Source: an uncultured Lachnospiraceae bacterium (GTDB lineage Bacteria > Bacillota > Clostridia > Lachnospirales > Lachnospiraceae). From it: a DNA stretch of 64,000 bases. Below the pieces are notes generated by a model. The model was not told the origin of the DNA and did not search any database. It saw only the letters and a program-made list of their open reading frames with translations. The translations under genes were made by a program, and so were the position numbers. This document shows positions 34,238 through 43,504 of the stretch, in pieces. The stretch lies in NCBI GenBank assembly GCA_910577275.1, contig CAJTMW010000002.1:62001-126000 (forward strand), given 5' to 3'. Positions within the stretch are counted from its first letter, which is position 1. Each line of letters begins with the position of its first letter.

Positions 34238-35484
34238 CGCAGAAGCTGTTTACAAGAAATTTTACCCTTTTGATTCTGGGACAGGTAACGTCTTTGTTTG
34301 GAAACTTTATATTGAAGCTTGCGCTGTCCATGCATGTATTGGAGGAGACCGGCTCGGCGGCCGTATTTGCCGGTATCTTATCGGCGGCGACAATCCCCAC
34401 AATTATCCTTTCGCCTCTCGGCGGTATTCTTGCGGACAGGGCGGACAGGCGGAATATTATGGTGGCGCTGGACGGATTGACGGGCCTTTCGGTTTTGTGC
34501 GCAGCCCTTTTCCTGACAGGGAAAAACGACCTTGCGGTAATCGGGATACTGCTTGTAATTCTTTCTGTCCTGGGGGCTTTTGAGACGCCTACGGTGCAGG
34601 CATGTATACCGACCATGCTGGAGGGCGACCAGATTATGAAAGGTAATGCGGTGGTGAATCAGGCGGCTTCCCTGTCGTATCTGACAGCGCCCATGCTTGG
34701 CGGCGTTTTTTATGCGGCGTTCGGGTTAAAGCCGGTCATGTATGCAAGCGTCGGGTGCTTTTTTATCACCGCCTTGTTTGAGTGCTTTATCCGGTTAAGC
34801 TATGAGCGTTCCCCGCGGCGGGGAGGCGTGCTCTCCACAGTCAGAGAGGATTTCCGGGAAAGTATGCGTTATCTTTCAGAGGAGGAGAGCGGGGTTGCAA
34901 AGATGCTGTTTCTGACTGCATTTTCAAGATTTTTTGTGATGGGAATTGTCGTAATCGGACTGCCATTTCTGGTACGCGCCGTTCTGGGGCTGAATGCAGG
35001 GTATTACGGCGTAGCGGAAAGCGCGCTGGCAGTTGCCACGATTCTGGGAAGCATTGCTGCCGGAATACTTTCAGAGAAATTGAAAATACATAAACTCTCC
35101 GCCGTGCTTGCCAGCCTTGGCGTCTTTATTCTTCCGGCCGGAATTGTCTATATTCTGCCGGTCAGCCTTATGATAAAGTATGCTGTTACCGTTGCGTCCC
35201 TGTGCGGAATGCAGGCTGTCATCAGCATTTTTTCTGTTTTTGCCGTCTCCCTGATACAGCAAAGAACGCCGAATCATCTGATAGGCAAGATAATGGCTTA
35301 TACATCCGCCATAACCTTATGTGTCCAGCCCGTCGGGCAGATTGTGTATGGATTTTTGTTTGACAGATTTTCCGGCGCCGTTTCTGTTATTCTGGTTCCC
35401 ACCGGACTGATTGTGTGCGCGGTCGGGGCGTCGTCGGCGGGATTTTTCAGAAGGATGGAGAAAAGTGCGGCTGAAAAATGTTAA
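34234..35484 (+). CDS. MFS transporter
   Basis: A protein of 416 residues with 12 predicted membrane segments, matching the MFS_3 (MacrolideExp/TetA-like) exporters. It opens with LFTRNFTLLILGQVTSLFGN. The conserved loop between segments two and three is GGILADRADRRNIM, the motif A equivalent. It is paired with its TetR regulator. The substrate is unknown; drug or metabolite export is inferred from the class. Confidence 0.88.
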   Translation: MTQKLFTRNFTLLILGQVTSLFGNFILKLALSMHVLEETGSAAVFAGILSAATIPTIILSPLGGILADRADRRNIMVALDGLTGLSVLCAALFLTGKNDLAVIGILLVILSVLGAFETPTVQACIPTMLEGDQIMKGNAVVNQAASLSYLTAPMLGGVFYAAFGLKPVMYASVGCFFITALFECFIRLSYERSPRRGGVLSTVREDFRESMRYLSEEESGVAKMLFLTAFSRFFVMGIVVIGLPFLVRAVLGLNAGYYGVAESALAVATILGSIAAGILSEKLKIHKLSAVLASLGVFILPAGIVYILPVSLMIKYAVTVASLCGMQAVISIFSVFAVSLIQQRTPNHLIGKIMAYTSAITLCVQPVGQIVYGFLFDRFSGAVSVILVPTGLIVCAVGASSAGFFRRMEKSAAEKC

Positions 35485-35531
35485 TTTGTCAGAAAAGTGC
35501 GACTGAAAAGTGTGTTTCTGATTAAAAAATA

Positions 35532-35560
35532 TTGACAATCCGTCTAAATAGCAGTACAAT
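35532..35560 (+). promoter_or_regulatory. Promoter of the metG T-box leader
   Basis: A consensus TTGACA at 35532-35537, 17 bases, TACAAT at 35555-35560. The predicted transcription start is near 35567, about 456 bases before the metG start codon. Confidence 0.85.
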
Positions 35561-35739
35561 TCAAAAATATATCAAAGGCTGTGAAGAGAAGAGTAGTCAG
35601 TGGGATATGTTACAGAGAGCCTGATTAGGTGAGAGCAGGCACAGAAGGAACTGTCGAAAATGGTCTCGGAGCCGCGTACCGAAGCTGTTATGCCAAGGCT
35701 ACGACGGGAGCGCCCGTTACAGCGACAGGCTGTCGATGA

Positions 35740-35815
35740 GTTACAATAAACCGGCCCGTGAAGCGCGGCGGCGTTTTGTTACAATAAGCTGGCTCGCAGA
35801 GCGTGACAGCGTTTG
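35740..35815 (+). repeat. Two tandem 38-bp repeats inside the T-box leader
   Basis: The units at 35740-35777 and 35778-35815 both begin GTTACAATAA, then an ACCGGCC or GCTGGCT variant, and end in a GCG block followed by T. A third copy is at 27692. Confidence 0.7.
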
Positions 35816-35887
35816 TTTCTTGTCCGCAGTTGCTAAGGCTTATATCGTGAGGTATGGGTGAATTTAGGGTGGTAACACGAAGCTTCG

Positions 35888-35933
35888 GCTCTCGTCCCTG
35901 AAAAAGAAATTTTTCAGAGAGGAGGGCTTTTTT
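35888..35933 (+). terminator. Attenuator terminator of the metG T-box
   Basis: GCTCTCGTCCCTG pairs with CAGAGAGGAGGGC over an inner AAAAA/TTTTT stem, then six T. Two mismatches interrupt the stem. The antiterminator would use the 5' arm. Confidence 0.8.
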
Positions 35934-36022
35934 AATGGAAAAAAATAAGTTGTCACTGTAAATTGCCGTGCGCCGGACTGCGGCGCGCATCGCGAATAAT
36001 AGTCGAAAACGAGGTGGAAAGA

Positions 36023-37690
36023 ATGAGAAATATTTTAATCGGCGGAGCCTGGCCCTATGCAAACGGTTCTCCGCATATCGGTCACATTGCGGCGTTACTG
36101 CCGGGAGACGTGCTTGCCAGATATCACAGGGCAGCAGGCGATAACGTATATTTTGTGTCAGGAAGCGACTGCCACGGAACGCCCGTAGCGATTCGGGCAA
36201 AACAGGAAAACAGAACGCCCCGGGAAATCAGCGATTTTTATCATGAGGAATTTGCGGAGTGCTTTGAGAAGCTGGGCTTTAGCTATGATGTGTATACGAA
36301 AACATCGTCGAAGGAGCATAAGGATTTTGTAAAGGAATTTCACAGAAAATTGTATGAAAGCGGCTATGTATATGAAAAGGAAGTCCCTCAGGCATACTGC
36401 GAGGGCTGCGGCAGCTTTCTGGCGGACCGGTTTGTATTGGGGAAATGTCCGAAATGCGGGCAGGATACCAGAGGCGACCAGTGCGACGCCTGCGGCGCGG
36501 TTCTCGAACCGGAGGCTATGAAAGAGCCGGTCTGCGCAGTCTGCAAAAAGCCGGTAAGTTTTAGAAATTCCAGACATTTATATCTTGCCGTTACCAGGCT
36601 TAAGGAGGAACTGAAAGCGCTGGTTGACTCTCATCCACAGTGGAGGAAAAACGCCATTGCATTTACAAACAGGTATATCGACGAGGGGCTGCGGGACCGC
36701 GCCCTGACAAGGGATTTGGAATGGGGTATAGAGGTTCCGAAAGAGGGCTATGAAAATAAAACGATTTATATCTGGGCGGAAAATGTGCTGGGCTATCTGT
36801 CCGCAAGCAAAACGGCAGCAGAGGCGAGAGGCGATGATTTTTACAGGCTCTGGGGAGAGGACGCGGTGCATTATTATGTGCACGGGAAGGATAATATCCC
36901 CTTTCACACGATTATTTTGCCTTCGCTTCTTCTGGCAGGCGGTGAAAACTGGCATCTGCCGGACAGGATTGTATCGAGCGAGTACGTGACGCTGGAGGGA
37001 AGGAAAATATCCACCAGTCAGAATTATGCCGTCTGGGTAAAGGATTTGCTGGAAAATTATGAGGCGGATTCCATCCGTTATTTTTTCCTGACAAACGGGC
37101 CGGAAAAGAAGGATGCTGATTTTTCATGGAGGGAATATGTGAACAGCCATAACGGCGAGCTGCTGGGAGCGTACGGGAACTTTGTGAATCGCTGTCTGGC
37201 CTTTATCGGGAAATACTTTGGCGGGTATGTGCCGGAGGGAAGGGAGAACGAGGAAATAAACGGGCGGATAGAGAGCCTGTTTGTGTCAGTTGGAAAACAG
37301 ATTGAAAACGGCGCTTTCAAGGACGCAATCGACGAAATTTTTGAATTTGTGAGAAGCGCAAATAAATTTTTTGACGCCGAAAAGCCCTGGGTCACAAGAA
37401 ACACCGATATAGCGGCCTGCAAAAATACGCTGTATCAGTGCGTTCAGATAATTGCAAATCTTGCGGTGCTGCTGTCGCCCTTTTTGCCCTTTTCGTCGGA
37501 GAAGGTGTGTAAATGGCTTGGAATCCCCTCATCACAAATCTGGAAGAAACAATCCGTCCCGGCGGGGGTGCGGATTCCCGAGGCGGAGATACTATTTTGC
37601 AGGATAGACAAAAAGGTAATTGAAACCGAGACGGAAAAACTTAATAAACTTTTAATTGGAATATCTTCTCTCCATGGTGTACGCTATTAA
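36023..37690 (+). CDS. metG: Methionyl-tRNA synthetase
   Basis: A protein of 555 residues. The HIGH-type motif is HIGH at 18-21. The connective peptide has a double zinc knuckle (CEGC, CPKC, CDAC, CAVC). The KMSKS loop reads GRKISTSQ. Helices of the anticodon domain follow, including NSHNGELLGAYGNFVNR. It lacks the C-terminal dimerising tRNA-binding domain found in longer MetRS, so it may be a second, shorter paralogue; the genome outside the window would tell. GAGGTGG precedes ATG 36023. Expression is controlled by the T-box upstream. Confidence 0.92.
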   Translation: MRNILIGGAWPYANGSPHIGHIAALLPGDVLARYHRAAGDNVYFVSGSDCHGTPVAIRAKQENRTPREISDFYHEEFAECFEKLGFSYDVYTKTSSKEHKDFVKEFHRKLYESGYVYEKEVPQAYCEGCGSFLADRFVLGKCPKCGQDTRGDQCDACGAVLEPEAMKEPVCAVCKKPVSFRNSRHLYLAVTRLKEELKALVDSHPQWRKNAIAFTNRYIDEGLRDRALTRDLEWGIEVPKEGYENKTIYIWAENVLGYLSASKTAAEARGDDFYRLWGEDAVHYYVHGKDNIPFHTIILPSLLLAGGENWHLPDRIVSSEYVTLEGRKISTSQNYAVWVKDLLENYEADSIRYFFLTNGPEKKDADFSWREYVNSHNGELLGAYGNFVNRCLAFIGKYFGGYVPEGRENEEINGRIESLFVSVGKQIENGAFKDAIDEIFEFVRSANKFFDAEKPWVTRNTDIAACKNTLYQCVQIIANLAVLLSPFLPFSSEKVCKWLGIPSSQIWKKQSVPAGVRIPEAEILFCRIDKKVIETETEKLNKLLIGISSLHGVRY

Positions 37691-37736
37691 AGTGTGAGAG
37701 GAAAGCAGGAACGGAACTGACAACGGGGGAGGGGCT

Positions 37737-38534
37737 ATGAACAACAAACCGGAGCTGAGCGGAAGCACGTTAAAAATTATGGCGCTGATATTTATGCTGA
37801 TTGACCACACGGCGGCGATTGTGTTTCCGCCGGTTCTGGCAAGGTATGGCATTACTTCCTTTGGAAATATCTCCATGGAATATATGCAGGGACTTGTGGC
37901 CGCCGGCTCTATAGGCTGGCTCTATGTTCTGTACCAGATTATGCGAAGAATCCTGGGGAGGCTGGCGTTTCCCATCTACTGTTTCCTTCTGGTGGAGGGC
38001 TTTGAGAGAACGGGGAACCGGAGGAAGTACGCGGGGCGGCTTTTCCTGTTTGCTTTGATTTCGGAAATCCCCTTTAATCTGGCTTTCCGGGGGAAGGCTT
38101 TTGACGCCTCTTACCAGAATGTGTTTGTCACGCTTCTTCTGGGCTTATTGATGATATGGATAATGGAGGCTGTAAGGGAGCGTTTCCGGGCGCGATTTCG
38201 TGAAAAGGGTCCTGGCGGAGACGGGGCGGAATGGAAGATACTGGCAGTTGACGGGGCGGTATTTTTCCTGACGGCAGCGGCGGCGGAGCTTTTACGGTGC
38301 GATTACGGAGCCCACGGGATTATTGCGGTGGGGCTGTTATACGCTTTCAGGAGAGATAAAGTAAAGCAGATGATAGCCGGGTGCGTGGCGTTTTTCTGGG
38401 AATTTACAGCGATGTTTTCCTTCGTTTTCATAGGCTGTTACAACGGAAAACGGGGAATCAGGCTGAAATATATATTTTACCTGTTTTATCCGGCGCATTT
38501 GCTGGCGCTGTATCTGATAGCAAGATGTGTTTAG
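37737..38534 (+). CDS. TraX family membrane protein
   Basis: A membrane protein of 265 residues with about eight hydrophobic segments. It begins GSTLKIMALIFMLIDHTAAIVF, the signature of TraX proteins, where the Asp-His pair follows the first segment. TraX acetylates F pilin in E. coli, but chromosomal Firmicute members are acyltransferase-like with unknown substrates. It follows metG by 46 bases and precedes the ABC pair by 16, so it may share transcripts with either. GGGGGAGGGG lies before ATG 37737. Confidence 0.8.
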   Translation: MNNKPELSGSTLKIMALIFMLIDHTAAIVFPPVLARYGITSFGNISMEYMQGLVAAGSIGWLYVLYQIMRRILGRLAFPIYCFLLVEGFERTGNRRKYAGRLFLFALISEIPFNLAFRGKAFDASYQNVFVTLLLGLLMIWIMEAVRERFRARFREKGPGGDGAEWKILAVDGAVFFLTAAAAELLRCDYGAHGIIAVGLLYAFRRDKVKQMIAGCVAFFWEFTAMFSFVFIGCYNGKRGIRLKYIFYLFYPAHLLALYLIARCV

Positions 38535-38550
38535 GCGGGAAAGGAGAGCT

Positions 38551-40389
38551 ATGAAAAGATACTGGAAGTATATCAAACCTTATTTGCCGGCCTTTATTAT
38601 CGGGCCGATGATGATGATTGTGGAGGTCATCGGGGAGGTGGCTTTGCCCAAGTTTATGGCCAATATCATCAACGTAGGCGCGGTTGACCATAACGTGCCG
38701 TACATCATCAGCATGGGAATCACCATGATTATCACGGCGCTTCTTATGATGGCGGGGGGAATCGGCGGCGCTTATTTTGCGGCGAAGGCGTCCATCAGCT
38801 TTGCCGCCGACTTAAGAAGCGATGTGTTTGACAAGGTGCAGAAATTTTCCTTTGCCAATCTGGATAAGTTCAGCACGGGTTCACTGGTGACCAGACTGAC
38901 AAACGACATTACCCAGGTGCAGAATCTGATTAACATGGCGCTGCGCATGATGCTCCGGGCGCCGGGAATGCTGATTGGCGCGCTGATTATGGCGCTCACA
39001 ATGAACGCCCAGCTTTCCATTGTGGTGCTGGTCGTGATTCCGGTTTTGATTCTTCTGATTATTGTCATCATAAAGACGGCGTTTCCCCGCTTTGACGCCA
39101 TGCAGAAAAAGCTGGACGCCTTAAATTCCCATATTCAGGAAATGCTGACAAACGTCCGGGTCATCAAATCCTTTGTGCGGGGAAGCTATGAGGAGGAGCG
39201 GTTTGTGGAGTCGAATAAGGAGCTGAAAGAGTCCAGTCTGTCCGCTTTCCGGGCGGTGATTCTGACAATGCCGATTATGATGATGCTCATGAATGTGACC
39301 ACCCTTGGAATTGTGTGGTTCGGCGGAAGGCAGATTCTGGCAGGGGATATGCCGGTGGGGGATTTGACGGCTTTTACTTCTTATATTGTGCAGATTTTAA
39401 TGTCCCTTATGATGCTGGCAATGGTGCTTTTGCAGAGCTCGAGGGCGCTGGCGTCGCTGCACCGTATCACGGAGGTGCTGGACACGGAGGTGACCTTAAG
39501 CGACGAGGGCTGCGCCCTTCCCGACAAAGAAGTGATGCGCGGCGACGTGGAGTTTCGGGACGTGACTTTCCGTTATTATAAGGAAAATAAAGAGGCGGTG
39601 CTTTCCCATGTGAGCTTTCGGGTAAAGGGCGGGCAGGTGCTGGGTATTATCGGCTCCACCGGAAGCGGAAAGACCACGCTGGTGCAGATGATTCCAAGGC
39701 TTTATGACGTGGACGAGGGAGCGGTGCTGGTGGACGGCGTGAACGTAAAGGATTATTCCTTAAAGCATTTGCGGGACGGCGTGGGAATGGTTCTGCAGAA
39801 AAACGTGCTCTTTTCCGGGACAATTGTGGAAAACCTCATGTGGGGCGACGGCGCGGCTTCCATGGAGGAGGTGCGCGCCGCAGCCGCAGCCGCTGCGGCC
39901 GACCCTTTTGTGAGCTCTTTCACGGAGGGATACCTGACAGAGCTGGGTCAGGGCGGCGTCAATGTGTCCGGCGGACAGAAGCAGCGTCTCTGTATTGCAA
40001 GGGCGCTTTTGAAAAAGCCGAAAATACTGATACTGGACGACTCTACCAGCGCAGTGGATACCGCCACCGAGGCCAAAATCCGGGAGAGCTTTCACACGAC
40101 GCTTAAGGGAGCAACGAAGATTATCATTGCCCAGAGGATTACGTCGGTGATGGACGCCGACCAGATTCTGGTGATGGACGAGGGAAGCATAGTGGGGCTT
40201 GGCACCCATGAAGAGCTTCTGGCGGAATGCGAGGCTTATCAGGAGATTTACTATTCCCAGATGGACAGAAAAAGCGCAGGGGGTGCGGCGGATGCCCCGG
40301 CATCTGCGGTTACGGAGGCAGCCGCTTCGGAAGCTGCCGGAAATTCTTCCGCGGATGAGGGCGCAGGAACAGGAGGTGGGATGTCATGA
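38551..40389 (+). CDS. ABC exporter half-transporter, degenerate-site partner
   Basis: A protein of 612 residues: six membrane helices, then an ATPase domain with Walker A GSTGSGKTT, signature NVSGGQKQRL and Walker B ILILDDSTSAVD. The residue after the Walker B aspartate is Asp, where the catalytic Glu usually stands, so this half contributes the weak site of a heterodimer, as in TM287/288 and LmrCD. The C-terminal tail is rich in Ala, Ser and Gly. It overlaps its partner by four bases. ATG 38551 follows AAGGAGA. Confidence 0.9.
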   Translation: MKRYWKYIKPYLPAFIIGPMMMIVEVIGEVALPKFMANIINVGAVDHNVPYIISMGITMIITALLMMAGGIGGAYFAAKASISFAADLRSDVFDKVQKFSFANLDKFSTGSLVTRLTNDITQVQNLINMALRMMLRAPGMLIGALIMALTMNAQLSIVVLVVIPVLILLIIVIIKTAFPRFDAMQKKLDALNSHIQEMLTNVRVIKSFVRGSYEEERFVESNKELKESSLSAFRAVILTMPIMMMLMNVTTLGIVWFGGRQILAGDMPVGDLTAFTSYIVQILMSLMMLAMVLLQSSRALASLHRITEVLDTEVTLSDEGCALPDKEVMRGDVEFRDVTFRYYKENKEAVLSHVSFRVKGGQVLGIIGSTGSGKTTLVQMIPRLYDVDEGAVLVDGVNVKDYSLKHLRDGVGMVLQKNVLFSGTIVENLMWGDGAASMEEVRAAAAAAAADPFVSSFTEGYLTELGQGGVNVSGGQKQRLCIARALLKKPKILILDDSTSAVDTATEAKIRESFHTTLKGATKIIIAQRITSVMDADQILVMDEGSIVGLGTHEELLAECEAYQEIYYSQMDRKSAGGAADAPASAVTEAAASEAAGNSSADEGAGTGGGMS

Positions 40390-42458
40390 GGCAGGAAAAG
40401 CTGGAATATTTTCAGAAAAAATATGAAAGCCGGTTGAATCCCTCCGGGAATCTTGGCGCGGCCGGTGCGAAAAGCGGGGGCGCCGGTTCGGGCGCGGCAG
40501 GCCCGCATGGGGCGAACGGGCCGGGTTCCGGGCATGGCAGAGGCATGGGCCGGGGACCGGGCATGGGCGGCCGCAGAGGACAGGGGCGAGGACCGGGCGG
40601 GAAGCCCAAAAACGTGAAGAAAACCCTGGGGCGGCTTCTGGGCTATATTTCGGGCGAAAAGCTAAAGCTTTTTATCGTCTTTTTATGCGTCATCGGAGGA
40701 ACCGCCGCCAATCTGGCAGGCTCCTATATGCTGCGTCCGATTATCAACGGGCTTACCGATGAAAACGGAAGCGTGACGACTCTGCTTCGGGGAATCCTTA
40801 TGATGGCGGCGATTTATGTGTCCGGGGTGCTTGCCCAGTATTTACAGCAGAGAATCATGATAGGGATTTCCCAGAACGCTATTTTCAGGCTGAGGAACGA
40901 GCTGTACGGAAAGATGCAGAAGCTCCCGGTGAGATATTACGACACCAACAACCACGGGGATGTGATGAGCCGCTTTACAAATGATGTGGATGTGGTGGGG
41001 GAGATGCTCAACAATACGGTGGTGCAGTTGATTTCGGGAACCATCAACATCATCGGCACCTTTGCGCTCATGGTATACACCAATGTGTGGCTGACTTTGA
41101 TTACGGTGTTTATGATACCTGTAATGCTGAAAGCGGTGCAGGCAGTAGGCAGCAGGAGCAGGAAATATTACAGCGCCCAGCAGGCGGCAATCGGCACCTT
41201 AAACGGTTATATCGAGGAGACGGTTACGGGACAGAAGGTGGTTAAGGTCTTTAACCACGAGGACGATGCAAGGGACGAATTTGAATATCTCAACAGGGAC
41301 CTTCGGAGCAAGCAGATTAAGGCGCAGTTCTTCGGCGGCATCATGGGGCCTGTTATGGGGAACTTAAGTCAGGTGAGCTACTCCCTGACGGCCTGTATCG
41401 GCGGGATTTTGTGCGTGCTCCGGGGCTTTGACCTGGGCGGCCTTACGGTTTTCGTGAATTATTCAAGGCAGTTTTCACGGCCGATTAACGAGGTAGCCAT
41501 GCAGGTAAACACCATCTTTTCCGCACTGGCAGGAGCGGAGAGGGTTTTTGCCGTGATGGACGAGGCGCCGGAAGCGGAAGATGTGGAGAACGCTGTTCAA
41601 ATTGTGGAGGACGCCGCGTCAGGAAAGAGCCTTTACCGTATTCCCAGAGGAAGCTCCATTGCAGGGGAAGAAGGCTTTATGGAGAATGTGGTTAAAGAGG
41701 ATGACAATGCCTGTTATAAGGAGGTAAAGGGCGCGGTTACGCTGAACGATGTCACCTTCGGATATAATCCCGACAAAACCATATTAAAGAACGTGTCCCT
41801 GTACGCAAAGCCGGGGCAGAAGATTGCCTTTGTGGGCTCTACCGGCGCGGGAAAAACGACAATTACCAACCTGATTAACCGGTTTTATGATATCGATGCG
41901 GGAAGCATCACCATAGATGGCATTCCCGTCACGGAAATAGAGAGGGATTCCCTTCGCAGAAATATTTCCATGGTGTTGCAGGACACCCATTTGTTTACGG
42001 GAACGGTCCGGGAAAATATCAGGTACGGCAGGCTGGACGCAACCGACGAGGAGGTGGAGCAGGCGGCAAGGACGGCCAGCGCCCATTCCTTTATCGTGCA
42101 TCTGGAACACGGCTATGATACCATGCTCGAGGGGGACGGCGCAAACCTGAGCCAGGGGCAGAGGCAGCTTATCAATATTGCAAGGGCGGCCATCTCCAAA
42201 GCGCCCATTCTCATTCTGGACGAGGCCACCAGCTCCGTGGATACCAGAACGGAAAAGCACATTGAAAAGGGCATGGACAGACTGATGGCGGAGAGAACAA
42301 CGCTGGTGATTGCCCACAGGCTCTCCACGGTGCGCAATGCAAACGCAATTATGGTGCTGGAAAACGGAGAGATTATCGAGCGCGGCGACCATGACGATTT
42401 GCTGGCGCAAAAGGGAAGATACTACGAGCTTTACACAGGGCTTTGCGAGCTGGATTAG
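40386..42458 (+). CDS. ABC exporter half-transporter, catalytic partner
   Basis: A protein of 690 residues. Residues about 18-76 form a low-complexity linker of Gly, Ala and Arg ahead of six membrane helices. The ATPase has Walker A GSTGAGKTT, signature NLSQGQRQL and Walker B ILILDEATSSVD with the catalytic Glu intact. Together with the preceding gene it forms a heterodimeric type IV exporter, often multidrug. An insertion around EDAASGKSLYRIPRGSS lies between the membrane and ATPase parts. The ATGA overlap with the upstream gene shows coupling. Confidence 0.9.
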   Translation: MRQEKLEYFQKKYESRLNPSGNLGAAGAKSGGAGSGAAGPHGANGPGSGHGRGMGRGPGMGGRRGQGRGPGGKPKNVKKTLGRLLGYISGEKLKLFIVFLCVIGGTAANLAGSYMLRPIINGLTDENGSVTTLLRGILMMAAIYVSGVLAQYLQQRIMIGISQNAIFRLRNELYGKMQKLPVRYYDTNNHGDVMSRFTNDVDVVGEMLNNTVVQLISGTINIIGTFALMVYTNVWLTLITVFMIPVMLKAVQAVGSRSRKYYSAQQAAIGTLNGYIEETVTGQKVVKVFNHEDDARDEFEYLNRDLRSKQIKAQFFGGIMGPVMGNLSQVSYSLTACIGGILCVLRGFDLGGLTVFVNYSRQFSRPINEVAMQVNTIFSALAGAERVFAVMDEAPEAEDVENAVQIVEDAASGKSLYRIPRGSSIAGEEGFMENVVKEDDNACYKEVKGAVTLNDVTFGYNPDKTILKNVSLYAKPGQKIAFVGSTGAGKTTITNLINRFYDIDAGSITIDGIPVTEIERDSLRRNISMVLQDTHLFTGTVRENIRYGRLDATDEEVEQAARTASAHSFIVHLEHGYDTMLEGDGANLSQGQRQLINIARAAISKAPILILDEATSSVDTRTEKHIEKGMDRLMAERTTLVIAHRLSTVRNANAIMVLENGEIIERGDHDDLLAQKGRYYELYTGLCELD

Positions 42459-42542
42459 TTATGGCAGGCAGCAAGGCAAACACGGCGGTTTGCGTATAAC
42501 CTGATAAAAGAGGTGCAAATGAAATAAGCAGGAGTGTTGGCA

Positions 42543-42609
42543 ATAGGTTATGCCTATCACCGGTAACATTATTTAGGTATTGTACAGAGAGGGGATAGAG
42601 TGCTATACT
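42543..42609 (+). promoter_or_regulatory. metQ promoter with LysR-type box
   Basis: TTGTAC at 42580-42585 and TATACT at 42604-42609 (spacer 18) predict a start near 42616. ATAGGTTATGCCTAT at 42543-42557 is a perfect interrupted palindrome with the T-N11-A form. Its centre lies at about -66, where LysR-type activators bind. A LysR gene sits just beyond metQ. Confidence 0.7.
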
Positions 42610-42671
42610 CTCTCTTGACAAAAGATTTGCGGCCGAAGGGAAAGAAGCGGCGCAGAAGGAGGAAAATCATT

Positions 42672-43484
42672 ATGAAAAAATTTTTAGCGGTACTTTTAAC
42701 AGGGGTTCTGGCTGTAGGCGTTCTTGGCGGTTGCGGCGGAAAGGGCGCCGACGACAAGGTAATCAAGGTGGCGGCTTCCGCAACGCCCCATGCAGAGCTT
42801 TTGGAGCAGGCGAAGCCAATCCTTGCGGACAAAGGCTATGATTTGCAGGTGACGGTGTTTGACGATTATGTACAGCCCAACGAGGTAGTGGAGAGCGGCG
42901 ACTTCGACGCCAACTATTTCCAGCATATTCCCTATCTTGACAGCTTCAACGAGGAAAAAGGAACCCACCTTGTAAACGCAGGCGGCATTCACTATGAGCC
43001 CTTTGGAATCTATCCCGGAACAAAGAGCGATTTGGGGAGCGTGGCGGACGGCGACAGCGTGGCGGTTCCCAACGATACCACCAACGAGGCGAGAGCCCTT
43101 TTACTTTTACAGGATAACGGACTGATTACCTTAAAGAGCGGCGCTGGCCTGAATGCCACCGTAAATGATATTGAAGAAAATCCCTACAATCTGGAAATTG
43201 TGGAGCTTGAGGCGGCGCAGGTGCCCAGAGTAGTGGAGGAGGTTGCTTTCGTGGTACTTAACGGAAACTATGCGCTGGAAGCAGGCTATTCCGTTGCAAA
43301 AGACGCTCTGGCTTATGAGAGCTCCGATTCCGAGGCAGCCAAAACCTATGTGAACGTAATTGCAGTAAAGGAAGGCAACGAGAACGCCGACAAGATTAAG
43401 GCTCTGGTGGAGGCGCTGAAGTCGGATACGGTTAAGACCTACATAACGGATACTTATGACGGAGCGGTAATTCCTTTTGCCTGA
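42672..43484 (+). CDS. metQ: MetQ-like substrate-binding lipoprotein
   Basis: A protein of 270 residues. The signal peptide ends in the lipobox LGGCGG, so it is a lipoprotein on the outer face of the membrane. SATPHAELLEQAKPIL and YVQPNEVVESGDFDANYFQHIPYL are strongly conserved in NlpA/MetQ proteins that bind methionine for the MetNI importer. MetN and MetI are not next to it, so it is an orphan binding protein or shares a distant importer. ATG 42672 follows AAGGAGG. Confidence 0.9.
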   Translation: MKKFLAVLLTGVLAVGVLGGCGGKGADDKVIKVAASATPHAELLEQAKPILADKGYDLQVTVFDDYVQPNEVVESGDFDANYFQHIPYLDSFNEEKGTHLVNAGGIHYEPFGIYPGTKSDLGSVADGDSVAVPNDTTNEARALLLLQDNGLITLKSGAGLNATVNDIEENPYNLEIVELEAAQVPRVVEEVAFVVLNGNYALEAGYSVAKDALAYESSDSEAAKTYVNVIAVKEGNENADKIKALVEALKSDTVKTYITDTYDGAVIPFA

Positions 43485-43504
43485 TTCCGTTGAGGGACCG
43501 CATA

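Larger units (their letters stand above)
35567..35933 (+). promoter_or_regulatory. T-box leader of methionyl-tRNA synthetase
   Basis: The leader opens with GAAGAGAAGAGTAGTCAG, as stem I of T-boxes does. An ATG within CGAAAATGG at about 35660 is a plausible methionine specifier codon. The antiterminator sequence is GGTGGTAACACG at 35869-35880, close to the T-box consensus whose bulge pairs with the uncharged tRNA end. The terminator follows. Uncharged tRNA-Met should therefore raise synthetase expression. The region between stem I and the antiterminator is unusually long because it contains two copies of a dispersed repeat. It fills most of the 538-base gene-free stretch before metG. Confidence 0.8.

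Noticed and set aside
42459..42671. SAM riboswitch upstream of metQ
   Set aside because: No matching core; the LysR-type palindrome and promoter explain the region better.
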